From the NCBI GenBank assembly GCA_943737045.1, contig CALSFV010000001.1, forward strand, positions 2,384,001-2,448,000: a DNA stretch of 64,000 nt, given 5' to 3'. The stretch is from Parapristionchus giblindavisi. Lineage: Eukaryota > Nematoda > Chromadorea > Rhabditida > Diplogasteridae. Of this stretch, positions 1 through 12,700 are shown piece by piece. Within the stretch, counting starts at the first letter, position 1, and the number at the start of each line of letters is the position of its first letter. The position numbers and the translations under genes were made by a program. Under the pieces are notes generated by a model, which saw only the letters and a program-made list of their open reading frames with translations, did no database searches and had not been told where the DNA came from.

Positions 1-321
1 ATGGGATTGGAAGAGTAATAATCTCAAATGAATAAAGACACGGCCTCCCACTTATTACACTGCATATTGTGACTGTTTCCTATAAAGAAAAAATGTGCTT
101 GAGATATTTCGGATTTCTTTGCAAACATTTTTTTGGACTTCAAGTACTTTTAAATTTCGCGCACCGCTGTGAAAAAAATGGGCTTCCGGCTCTTTTACGG
201 CGGCCCGCCACTGAATGTATTTCAATATGTCTCTGGGAGGACGTATCGATCAGAAAACAAATGATATCAGGTAATTGATAAATAGAAAATGATAATGAAG
301 AATCATTGGTTGAAGATAGAT

Positions 322-468
322 CTGTGGCCGTATGCAAGAACAACGGGAAAACCGTTTTCCGGGAAAATATGACGTCATTAGCGTAGGCGGAGGATTTTTG
401 GAAAACGCCTCCGCCTACGCTAATGACGTCACATTTTCCCGGAAAACGGTTCTTGCATACGGCCACTG
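322..468. repeat. Hairpin MITE (inverted repeat about 65 bp per arm)
   Basis: The left arm starts at about 324 with GTGGCCGTATGCAAGAAC and the right arm ends at about 466 with its reverse complement. Both arms carry the same TTTTCCGGGAAAA, TGACGTCATTAGCGTAGGCGG blocks around a loop of about 20 bases. The left arm has an extra dozen bases near its outer end. No convincing target duplication is visible. It is probably a small non-autonomous transposon. The TGACGTCA core would also be a CRE-like site, but inside a repeat that means little. Otherwise 1-752 shows no gene I can support. Confidence 0.8.
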
Positions 469-752
469 ATTGAAAGATGATAGTATAGTTAGGAAAAGAA
501 GACGTCTATTCAAAGGGACGAATGCATTGAAGAACACTGGGAGCGTTCCCTATTACTCCTCCAACAGTGAAGAAAGACTCGAAAGTCAAAGATATAATAA
601 TATGAAGAGATTAGAAAGGGAAGGAGCACTGGGAATAATGAATTGAAAGAGATTAGAATCACAATATGGAGGAATAATCGGTACTCATAGGACAAATACA
701 AGAAATATCGGGAAAGAACGCAATAAAGATAATATATACACGTATGGACTAT

Positions 753-3700
753 TTACAAATGTAATTTGGGACTGAATGATTCGTTTGTTGTAGACTTGGA
801 TGAATTGTTTTCTTTGAATCTTCTTTCAATTATCGATCGATGAACCTCTTGAGCTTCTTCAAATTTCTGATCAATCATAGATAGAATAGGTTGAGGATCT
901 TCGATATCATCATCATAATCAACATGAGCTATCATATCATGTAATTTCATTCCAATTGTAGTACTGAAGTATAGTGTACACTGAAATATAATACATTCTT
1001 ATCACAGATTCCATCTAGTATCTCATCAATCTTATCGAATCATGACAAATGAGAGAAGTGAGATAAAAGAATGATTGTACCTTTCTACATTTCATTCCTT
1101 TCAATCGTCTATCATCATGAACAATATCCTTATGTTCTTCATATAGTTCTTTTGATGAGAATCGAAGAATACAAGGACTACTCGATCCTCTTCCAATATC
1201 TTCAGGACAGTCAATGATAGTACTGTCATTCCTATATCATATGATTAAGATGAAACAGATAGATGACTAATGATAAAACAGATAGATGACTAATGATGAA
1301 ACAGATAGATGACTAGTGACTTACATATCTTTCTGACTACTCATCAATGCATCGTTAAGAAGAATATCAACTCGATCCTCTTTTCCTATCTCTTTAGCAT
1401 ACATTCTAACAGCTATCTTCAAATCACTCCTATCGATTTTACTCAGATGTTGTACGATATTCGATACATGTTCATCTGAAATATTTCTCTTCTTGAGTTC
1501 ATCAAACAAAACGATACATTCATAGTTGAAGTATTGAATGATATCATACCAATAAGATCTCTTCGTTTGATAACATCTTCTCTTTTAGGTAGATTATCTC
1601 CAGATACAAGATATAATCTTTCAATTCCTCCTCTTTCCATCCATCCTATCCATCCTTCTAATACAAAGACCTACAATATCATTATCTCCATTCATCAAAG
1701 ACATGAGACACTAGAATATGATTGAAATAAACTTACAAATACTCTTTGGAGTTCATAGGGAAGATAAGATTGTTTAGTCAATGGAATACTATCAGTAATA
1801 GTGAAGAATGATAGAGTGAAGACCATTTTGAATTGATTCACTACACGATCACGAATATTCTGAATGGAAATACGATTGAAAGCATAGTCATTTGAACTTG
1901 TATGCATTTGTCTACAGTATCTATTTGTTCATTTGAAAATGCTGAAAATTCAAGAAGGTACTTTTTTTAAACTTTTTGGAAAATAAACAGTTGAGAAATT
2001 TTTTTATGTAAGCAAATAAATATACCTCGATTTCTTTCTTCTCGGTCTCCTCTTGAACAAAATATAAATATTCATCATAGAAAGATTCGATCTTCGATGA
2101 AATCTGGAAGAATCTTATTGAAGCTCGAAATATTTATCATCCACAGAACTAAATATTGGTGATAGATCAAGAGGTCCACCCTGATTTTTTTCGTTTTTTT
2201 CAGTTCTATTTTGTCGAGAGATAGAAATGGGCACCCAACAAATTGAGGATATCCAGACCTAATCAAAGATCTGTTTGTCTACGTCTCTAGTTTACAACAC
2301 TATTTCTCTAGCCATCATTCAAAACGATTTTGTCAATAAAGTCATTCCCATCATGCTTATTGATTGATATTCGAAATGGGTGTAAGAAATCAAGAACGAC
2401 TTATTTGATACAGTGACAGATTTGAAGAGTCCCAGAAAGTACGAGAATGTATGACTAACTATTAATGACCTACATCTCTGAATGCTCTTCTTGCTCTAAC
2501 AAGAGAGAATGAATCCTTATATGTGATAGCATTCAATAGAATTGGTCGAATTCCACTAGATTCTGTATGAGTGATACATTCTTCTACGAACATCTCAGTC
2601 AATTCTTAATTATCATTATTCAATCAATCAATACTCTAAATCAAATTACCTCTATTCTTTCTGAACTTCTCAAGTTCTGAAGATTCTTTGATATTGAGTA
2701 GATCAGTTTCAAATGTCGTTGGAATTGGATAGAAGATCTTTCTGATGAAATCAGATCGAGTAGGATGTACTTCTGGAATTTAACAGAGATAAGACCAATT
2801 CATCAATCAATCAATCAATCAATCAATCAATTAATCAAGCAATCAATATTCCTTCCGAATGCAAATTGTAACATAGGAACGTTTCCAAAGTAAGAATGGA
2901 GACTGACCAAACAGTGATCGAGCCCATGCTGTATCTCTATTGGTCTCAGTCAATTTATTCTGAATGATATCAGCAAAATGAATGAGATGTCGTTGTGATG
3001 GAAGTAGATCATCATCCATTCGAATCTTCATTTGAAACCAGAAAAGACTGTAGACCATCTCTGAAATATGAAACACATCAACTCTAATTCTTCAAAAATT
3101 TGCTAAACCACACTAACAATGCAGAATGATTTTCAGTTCTATATTTTCAGATCAACAAAATGTTTTCCATGAAAAAGAAGAAGTGAGATAAAAGGATACC
3201 TTTACTATTTCTAGTTCTTTGATTATTAGGAGGTTTTGATCTAACTTGTCCTCTTCGTACTTCTGTTTGTGAGATATCTTTCCATCTCTCTGATCCACCC
3301 TCTGTCAAATCCTTCGTATCTTTACTCTGAAACAATCAATATAATATACTTAAAAAGCACTATCTGAGAGAATTCAATAACTGGAATATTTTTTGGTATC
3401 GATGAAAAATGAATTTTTCTGTTTTATGTATGATAATTACAGGCTCCATGAGTGAAGTACACTGGTACTTGGAAATTGCTTCCAATTGAAAATTCGCTTC
3501 AGGGGGTGATCACACAACGATTTGGCGCCTTTTCCTAAAAAGTTTATTTCGAATCCAATCGATGCGGGAGTGGGCTCAATCGAATCCTTAGCTAATTCTA
3601 ACAAACTATTGTCTAGGTGAGTTTTTTGATCAAAGATCAACGAACGCTGGAATCGGGAAATTTCGAAAAAAAATTCACATTTAATTAATTTTCACTATTT

Positions 3701-6700
3701 CACTATAACAAGCCTACAACTTTTTATTTGCTCAATCGCTTCTAAATATCATAACACATCTTCAGTTTGAAAATCATAATTTTTTAAAAATATGAATTAT
3801 GCCGAACAAATCGTTTTTATAACGAAAATCGTAATTATGGTGTGCACCTACAGTAATCCCTAATCGGTCAATTTGGAAATTTGATAGTTTTAAACATATT
3901 TCACCGCTGTTCTTGACATGACTGAGGTATACGGCTACTCCTACTCCTCGTCTTCGGAGTGCACCTGTTCAGAGGTGCTGATGTCGATGAAAATTGACAT
4001 TTTTCGTAAATTGATCACTATTTCGTTGTTTGTGATCCAATATCGATAAAAATTGGATCATTATTCCATTTTACCATCTAGACAAACATACTAAAAAATA
4101 AAGAGAAACGGTTGACTGTGAAGAAAGTTATTGCTGAAAAACCAAAATATCATAGAATATTGGCCAGCACTTTACCGTGCAGGTGCGCTCCGAAGTAGTC
4201 GTATAACTCACAAGGAGTCTCTTATGTCTTAAGTTGGCTAAAAGTGACGATTTATAGCTTATTGGAAAGCCCTTTCTCTGTAGAGTAAGAATGTGTGTTT
4301 AAAAAATCCTGCGGGGCTCTATGCACGGAGTTAAAAAATTCCAAAGTTTGAGCAATTTCTGCCTTGAAATTCGCGTCTAATGGCCGTGAGATCGACCTAC
4401 AATGATGGGGTAGTTCTGCGCTCTACTTCTCCGAGCTAGTGGTGGCGGAGTGGCAAAGATATCGCTCACAATTTTTGCGCCGCGGGTTCGATCCCCGCCG
4501 AAGCCACTTCTTTTGCACAATTTTTACACTCGACTTTTTTATGATTTTTTTTGAATTACCTAATCTACATGACTGGCAGCCGTGCATCTAATTTGTAATA
4601 AAATATGTCAGTGATGATGGCGAACTACAGAGAGAGGGAGAGACAAGTAAACGTCATACATAATTTTGACTCAACGAAGGTAAATTTTGCCTATTTGTTA
4701 ACAGTTTTATTTCAAAATATCTATTTGTTTTATTGCTATCTAACATCAGAATATTATTAAATAACAGAGAATTCATTTATTTAAAAGTGAAATACGACAA
4801 CCTATGCAAATTTGTGTAGCGAACATTTCTCATGAGTACTCTCCCCACTGGCCATATAGTTTCATGAATGGACCTTTCTCTGTGAGTGCGTCCAAAACGA
4901 CTCCTCTACAGGAGAGGGTGAGAGAGATTAGCTGCCACGGGGAATGAATAACAGCAAGACTCGCGGGTCAATCTTTGTAGGCCTCGTTATAGGCCAAACC
5001 AATGCAGACAAAAACCTTTCTCGTACTCCGTTTCCGAGTGAATTTCCAATTTTTTATTATATTTTTCTTTTTACTTTAGTTACTCACATCTGTCGTGCAT
5101 CTAACCTAACCGAAGTTTGTCACATAGAGCGCAATAACGCAATCTCGTTTACTTGTCTCTCCCTCTCTCTGTAGTTCGCCATGATCATTGACATATTTTA
5201 TTACAAATTAGATGCACGGCTGTCAGTTATGTAGATTAGGTAATTTTAAAAAATCATTAAAAAGTCGAGTGTAAAAATCGTGCAAAAGAAGTGGCTTCGG
5301 CGGGGATCGAACCCGCGGCGCAAAAATTGTGAGTGACATCTTGGCCACTGCGCCACCACTAGCTCGGAGAAGTAGAACGCAGAACTACCCCATCATTGCA
5401 GGGCGATTTCACGGCCATTAGACGCGAATTTCAAGGCAGAAATTGCTCAAACTTTGGAATTTTTTAACTCCGTGCATAGAGCCCCGCAGGATTTTTAAAA
5501 CACACATTCTTACTCTACAAAGAAAGGGCTTTCCAATAAGCTATAAATCGTCACTTTTCGCCAACTTAAGACATAAGAGACTCCTTGTCAGTCATGTCAA
5601 GAACAGCGGTGAAAAATGTTTAAAACTATCAAATTTCCAAATTGACCGATTAGGGATTACTGTAGGTGCACACCATAATTACGATTTTCGTTATAAAACG
5701 ATTTGTTCGCATAATTCATATTTTTAAAAAAATTATGATTTTCAAACTGAAGATGTGTTATGATATTTAGAAGCGATTGAGCAAATAAAAAGTTGTAGGC
5801 TTGTTATAGTGAAATAGTGAAAATTAATTAAATGTGAATTTTTTTTCGAAAATTCCCGATTCCAGCGTTCGTTGATCTTTGATCAAAAAACTCACCTAGA
5901 CAATAGTTTGTTAGAATTAGCTAAGGATTCGATTGAGCCCACTCCCTCATCGATTGGATTCCAAATAAACTTTTTAGGAAAAGGCGCCAAATCGTTGTGT
6001 GGTCACCCCCTGAAGCGAATTTTCAATTGGAAGCAATTTCCAAGTACCAGTGTACTTCACTCATGGAGCCTGTAATTATCACACATAAAACAGAAAAATT
6101 CATTTTTCATCGATACCGCACCTATGTGGATTTTCTCAGATAGCGTGATTTAATCCAATCATTTTCATAATATCTTCAACACTTACATCTTCAACAGATT
6201 CAGGTCTATTATATGTAGATGTATCACAATAGAATGAAGCATTCGTAGGAGGAGGAATCATCTCGTTATCCTTAAAGATCAAAGATCAATCCAATATAAA
6301 AATCAATCCGATATACCTCATTCTCATTTGAATCATCAATAATAGCGGGAGTACTCGATCGAACGTTCATTTGAATTGAAACAACCTAAATTATCGATTA
6401 ATCGATATAATTGAATTGATCTACTTACAGATGCATGACTTTGATTCAATGGATCATATCGATCGATCTGAGACTTATCATCTTCATCATCAAAATGATG
6501 AGATAAGACATGTGATGATTTACCCTCGCCAACTGAAAAAAAAACAATGGGTTTGATGCATACTTTGAAGCATATGAAAAACAAGTATTATATGAAAAAG
6601 AAAAAAAACTGACTGATGATGCATTCGTCATCTTCATCTTCATCTTCATCTTCGATCACAATAGGATAAGGAGCAGTGAATTCGTGATCTACTGAATATT

Positions 6701-9652
6701 CATTTATTATCACCTTTAAATCATAATCGGATTCTGGTTTGCCTACAGCTATGAATTCGAAATAATGTAACTATTCAACTGAAGAAGTGTTAGAGATATC
6801 ACCAAAATAAAAGACAAGAGAGTATGCAAAAAGAGGAAAATGCAGCATTCTTTTAAAGAAATGTTTCAGAAAAAATTCCGTAGCTGAGGTATTTTGAGTA
6901 TACTGTATCTGATCACCTCTTTGTTCATCACCTGATATTTCTTCACTTCTTCTCTTTCTCGATTTCTCTTCTTTCTTCTCTGCCTTCCTCCTTGCTTTTT
7001 CTCTATCTGAAATTCATTCATTCAATACAACTATGATCGATAATATCAAACCTTTTTCTTCTTTTCTTTCTACTTCACTCTTCTTCTCCTTCTTCTTCTC
7101 TGGTTCTTTCTCTTCTTCATTCTTTCCTCTTCTCTTTCTTGTCTCTCCACTCTTTTTCTTCTTCTCTTCAACAACCACTTCCTTCTTCTTCTCCTTCTTC
7201 TCTTTCTCTTTCTCCGTCTCCTTTTTCTTAGTATCATTCTTAACAATCTTTATCTTCCTTCCTCTTCTTCCTTTTCCTCGTTTCTTCATTTCATCTTCCA
7301 ATTCCTTCTCATCTTCTTCAACCCTCACAGGTTCAATCTTATCATTCACTTCATTCGATATTCCTCCATAATCATCATTAACTTCTTCCTTGGGAGCAAT
7401 ATCGAATGGAATAGGTTGATGATCAATGAAATCATCATCATTAAAGGATATATCATCATCATTATCATAAACTGAATCTTCAAAGTAAGTCACTTTATCC
7501 AATTCTTCATCAGTCACTATAGGAGCATGTAACAATTTCTCCTAAACATATTGATATAATCATTGAATAAGATTGAATTGAATACCTTAAGACTTGATTC
7601 ATCATCTTCTTCTCTTGATATATCTACCTTTGATTGAACTTCTTCTTCACGAATAGGAGACAAAACGAGAGAACCAAATTTCACTCCTTCGCCATTATTT
7701 ATCTTCGGTAACTTTGGAGTAGACGTTTCGAACTGAAAAATGTGGATCAATTTCATGAGTGTCAGATATGAAAACGAACAGATTCGAAGTTTCTTGTTCG
7801 TGTCAATCGGATTGGAGTATTGAACTGAGAGAGATTTGGTTTGTTCTCATCTGAAATGAATATGGATAAGTTTTAACGAAGAAATTGACAATAGACAATG
7901 ATGTATACCTTGTTGATCAATCTCTCCAATTGTAGACTCGAGAACATCAATGGACTCTTCTCTATTATCAACGATTGATTCATCATCTCTAATTACACCA
8001 ACTATCGAAGGTACATCTGCAAATACAATAATGTAGATATTACAGATAGATTACTAATGTCCTGTACAAACGTTATGAAAAGGAAAACAATCTCTACGAT
8101 GTTTACAATCCTTTTCGCCCTTTTCACAACTTATAGAACGTCATATCATAAATCCATTACCTTTCTTTGGTTCTTCTTGATTATCGGATGAATTGGATTC
8201 AATTGATGGTCCTTGACATCCTTCATCATCCACAGTATTCCCTTCTCCTTCATTCACTGGAGGAATGGTAAGAGGAATAGAAGGGAATGATTGAGTGGTT
8301 GGAGTAATCGTCGAACTTGTAGGTAGACCGAAGTCGAAATTCATTGTATTAGTGAAACTAATGGGTGTATATTGATGAGGTGATGAAGTAGCTGAAGAAG
8401 CAGCAAGAAGAAGAGGAAGAAGTTGGAGTTGATCAAGTTGCCATTGAGGAAGATTTAATTGAGATGATGATGAAGGATATAATGGAGTTTGATCAATAGA
8501 AGAAGTTGTGATAGATGATGATACAAGAGGAGGAAGATCATGGGATGGAATATTTGGTTGATCAGAAGTATCGATTGATGAATCAATTTGAAGTTGTTCT
8601 CGTTGAGGTTTCTCAGGAGAAGGAGTAACACCCAACATAGTCATGATACGAGCTCTTTCAGATGAAGTGAGAACAACTCGTGGAGGAGGAGGAAATGATG
8701 AGATCTCTTGTAGAGAAAGACGAGAATGATCGAGTGTTGTTAGAGGTTCAGAAGATTCTGAAGGAACTGAAGAACGAGATTCACGATTGATTGATGATTG
8801 AAGATTAGTGAAAGACTTGGAATGACGAATATCAGAAGATAGAAGATGACTTGATGATGATGACTGTGGAGAAGAGATGAATTTGAGAGGATTAGGGATT
8901 GATTGAGGATCACGTAGATAATCAAGAGATGGGGGTAGAGGAGTACAATTTGCAGAAGGTGCTGGGGTTACGGTAGGAGAAAGAGAAGGTACGGTAGATG
9001 AAGGGAGAAGAGGCATGGAAGTTGATGGAAGTGATGCTTCTATGGATGAATGTGAAATATAGGATGTTAACGATGCTGCATCAGAGAAGGGTACTGTAGG
9101 AGTAGGTACAGTAGATGAAGATGGTTGCTGGGGTACGGTAGATAAACGAGGTTGAAGATTATCGCTGATAGTAGAAGATACATGACTTAGAGCAGGAGAG
9201 TTGACATTGAATGTAGCAGGAGCGGATACTGTAGGTAGTGTAGAAGGAGGAATGATATAGAGAGGACTATTTGGAGGTACTGATGAAGGAGTACGAGAAC
9301 GAACAAGTGGTGCAAAGTTCTGAATTTATATCATTCATCATCATATCTATATCAATATTATCAAAAGATTTGGTTAAATCAATAAATTGTAAGAAATGAG
9401 TGGTGGTTAGTTTTGTTCATATAAAGATTTCTACCTGAAGTGAGGCTAGAACCGCTGCTGCATCCATCTCTGCTTTACTATGAGCTATAATCAAAATATA
9501 TTATTGTAGAAAGTGAAAGATTAGTGCAAAGAATCTATGAAAACCAATGAATGAGAAACATTTATTTTCTTGTGTTTGGGAGTGGATACAAATGATTCCC
9601 TCACCCTCTCTTTCTATTTCTCTAATAATAATAATAAAAATAATAATAAAAA

Positions 9653-9735
<83 letters not shown>

Positions 9736-12700
9736 TATCACATTCGCACATTGGTGCGGTGCGGACCGCACCCCCCCCCTTCTTTCTTCTCTTTCTCTAT
9801 TCCCAAATAATGATAGTTGATATGACAACATACAGTACAGCCAAGTCTTGTATTGTGCACTGCTGCGGGACTCATTTGGACGCATCATCGTATGAATATT
9901 TTTGAATTCTAAAAGTGTTAATCATGAGTTTCCGAGAAAAACAGGTCTTTTAATGATTAAAGAAACTGAAACAAAATATAAATGAGAAAAAACAATTAAA
10001 AGGGTAAATCACACTAGTCCGAAAATGATGAATATTAATTTTCTGGAAAGGTATACTGTATTATTTGAATATCGATCGCACGATCGCCGTAAGACCTTTT
10101 TTTTAAATATACAGTACCCATCATTTTCGGACCAGTGTGATTTGCGTTTTAATTGTTTTTTCTCATTAATAAAAATTTTGTTTCAGTTTCTTTAGTTATT
10201 AAAAGAACTTTTTTATCACGGAAACTCATGTTTAAGACTTTGAGAATTCAAAAATATTCATAGGCAAAGGAAATAAATGATGCGTCCAAATGCGACCCGC
10301 AGCAGAGCACGTGTACAAACGATTGGGCTGTACTGTATACTCATCCATATCATAAATAGTGTAATTAGAATATGTACTTAATAAAGGAGTAGGAAGGACT
10401 TCAGTCTTGGTATTTATACCGTCAGCTATTGTAGAGGCTGAAATGATAAATGATTAGATTAATCTTTGATCTTAATCAGATTTACATTCTTTCCTTTCAC
10501 TCTCATCTCCAACTACATCAATGAATGATTCATCTTTCTTCATATTCATAGGGAAAGTCGTTATCATCGATGATATTCCATCAGAAGATTCATCATTTCC
10601 TTTAGGAGTTATATTGAATAAAGGAATTCCATCCATCATTGGTTGAGTCTTATCATCATCATCATCAATAGGAGTAGTAATAAGAGTAAGAGGAGATAGA
10701 CAAGGAGATCCAATCAATACATTCTCACATGATTCTTCTATTACTTCATCCATATTATCATTTAATACAATTGACTCTTTTTCATTCACAATCTCCTTTT
10801 CTTCATTGGTAGTATTATCTTCAGTATCATTAGTATCTTCAACGATAAGTTCATTCATCTTCTCTTTCATAATCTCAACTTCTTCATTCATTCCAACTAA
10901 TTCGTTCTTCTCATTATCTTCATGAACAAGTTCAACTTGACCAACAATAGTATCAATAACTTCTTCAACAATAATAACATCTTCTTCATCATTTTCATCA
11001 TTTCCATCATCCATATCAGATCCTCCAGTGATACATCCATAATCATCATCATAATCAATATCTCCATAATCATTCAATACTTCATCTTCTTCTTTTCTAT
11101 CATTACTCTCAATATAAGAACATTGAGGTTGATTCTCTTCATTAACTTCATCAATTAGTTCATTCTCATCAAGAAGTTCTTCATGAGAGACCGAATCAGG
11201 ATCAGGAGCGATATCTTCAATAACATCCATATCCATTCCTTCATCTTCCACAGTAATCACTTCTGACTCCTCAGGGACTTCTTTCTTGATTATCTTCTTC
11301 TTCAACTTATTCAGTATCTCTGATGACTCGGATAGATATTCTATTCCGATATTCTTCATATGATTGGTCTTAGATGTAATCTTTTCATTCGTGTCTACAG
11401 TAGGGACATGGATTACTGTAGGATGGATAACTTCACTCCAATCTTCTTCTATTCCTGATGATCCTTGACTTTCATTCATTTCATATTCTTTGAATGATTC
11501 ACTTTCTTCATGTATAACATCATCAATGAGATCACTGAGTATCATCTCACTAAGAGGAACAGTTCTTTCTTCTATACTCTTTACTCTTAGACGAGGATCT
11601 ATAATCATATTCATCATTATCTTATCATTTTAATATTTTTAACTTACTTTCAAGAAGGATCATACTATGAAGGATATTATGTCTTTCGATCGAAATTAAT
11701 TGAGATCTTCTTATTCGATCAGCTTCCCATGCTTCTTTCCTTCTCTTTTCTCTTTTCGCATCTTCAGATAAATGACGTTCGAAATACTCTCGATTGCCCT
11801 CTTCTTTCTTGAACTTATGAACCTCTGCTCTTTCTTAAAATCAAATTGTTCAAAATAAGTCAAAATTACTCACACTCATTAAAAAATAAACAAATTAAAT
11901 TTAAATTAGTTAAAATTAAGTTAAAATTGCTTAATTACCTTCAATAGGCACATTACTAAGATCGCTGACCAAGTTCAATACACGAATCTATAAAGGTAAT
12001 CGTTGAAAATAACGATAAATTAAGATGATTACAGTACCCTTTCTGCTTTCTCGCAATCACCAGGAGTACGGTAGGAACATTTCTTCATTTGTGCTTCGAA
12101 GATGGCTTTTGCTTGTTTTCGCGTAAATTTTCCTGACACAAGAACAAAGAAACGATCTCGTTCATTGGGTTCAATACGAGAGATGTACTTCTGAAATAAT
12201 GTAGAGGTAGCAACAGTGCGCATTTTACGTTTCCGATTTTCTGAGTAATAATTTCGGAAAATTTCCATTTTCCAAAAATTTTCCCCCTTTTCCCAAACAT
12301 ATAAAAGAGCTCAAAGATCAAAAGAACGAATCATATGAACAAATAGAGGAAACTCTTACTTTGAAATTCGCTTTAATGGTCATAAAATGAGTAGTAAACC
12401 GATCGTTTACATCATAAATATAATTGAGTACACCATCAATCATATTTAATTCTTCTGAATCCAATGGACATTCAAATTCTGAAGATTACGGTAACAACTG
12501 AATATTGATCGATGATTATCGTACCTCTTTTACTATTGATCCATCGTTTGAAACGATTCTTACGTTCATCTCTCCAAGTACGTTCTGTAATGATTGTGAT
12601 TAGATAATAGAAGAAAGTGAAGAATATGATATTCTCACTATTTTGAATACCAAAACAAATCATTACTCTTGCCTTCTCATCTTAGCAGGCTTTTTTACTC

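Larger units (their letters stand above)
3354..6149. mobile_element. 2.8 kb TTAA-flanked palindromic (foldback) element A
   Basis: The two ends are inverted copies flanked by TTAA (3350-3353 and 6150-6153). After TTAA both sides have 16 bases ending in TATCTGAGA. The arms extend inward to about 4656 on the left and from about 5147 on the right, so about 1 kb per arm is shared at high identity. The left arm is longer because it carries a nested insertion (3921-4218). The centre (about 4660-5145) has no coding potential, so the element is non-autonomous. Each arm contains a tRNA-like module. It lies in a long intron of the minus-strand gene. Palindromic elements targeting TTAA are known from Caenorhabditis; relationship to those is inference. 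Confidence 0.85.

Noticed and set aside
4439..5359. Calling the element A modules functional tRNA genes
   Set aside because: The T-arm and boxes are good, but the acceptor pairs for only about five bases and the anticodon arm does not fold. Tandem inverted placement in a transposon argues for tRNA-derived modules.
3437..6075. Matching 67-residue reading frames in both arms of element A (3437-3640 minus, 5872-6075 plus), starting MIFDQKTHLDNS
   Set aside because: They are mirror images created by the inverted repeat. Some differences change residues (E/Q, D/G), there is no splice or start context, and no known domain is visible. I treat them as by-products.
7033..7371. Plus-strand frame rich in Phe and Ser
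   Set aside because: It is antisense to the Lys/Glu-rich exon of the minus-strand gene, whose frame joins neighbours with correct splice phases.
9547..9905. Open frames through the TAA repeat
   Set aside because: They translate into homopolymers of Asn, Ile or Tyr from the microsatellite and lack gene-like sequence on either side.
10922..11158. Plus-strand Asn/Ile-rich frame
   Set aside because: It is the complement of the acidic exon of the minus-strand gene.
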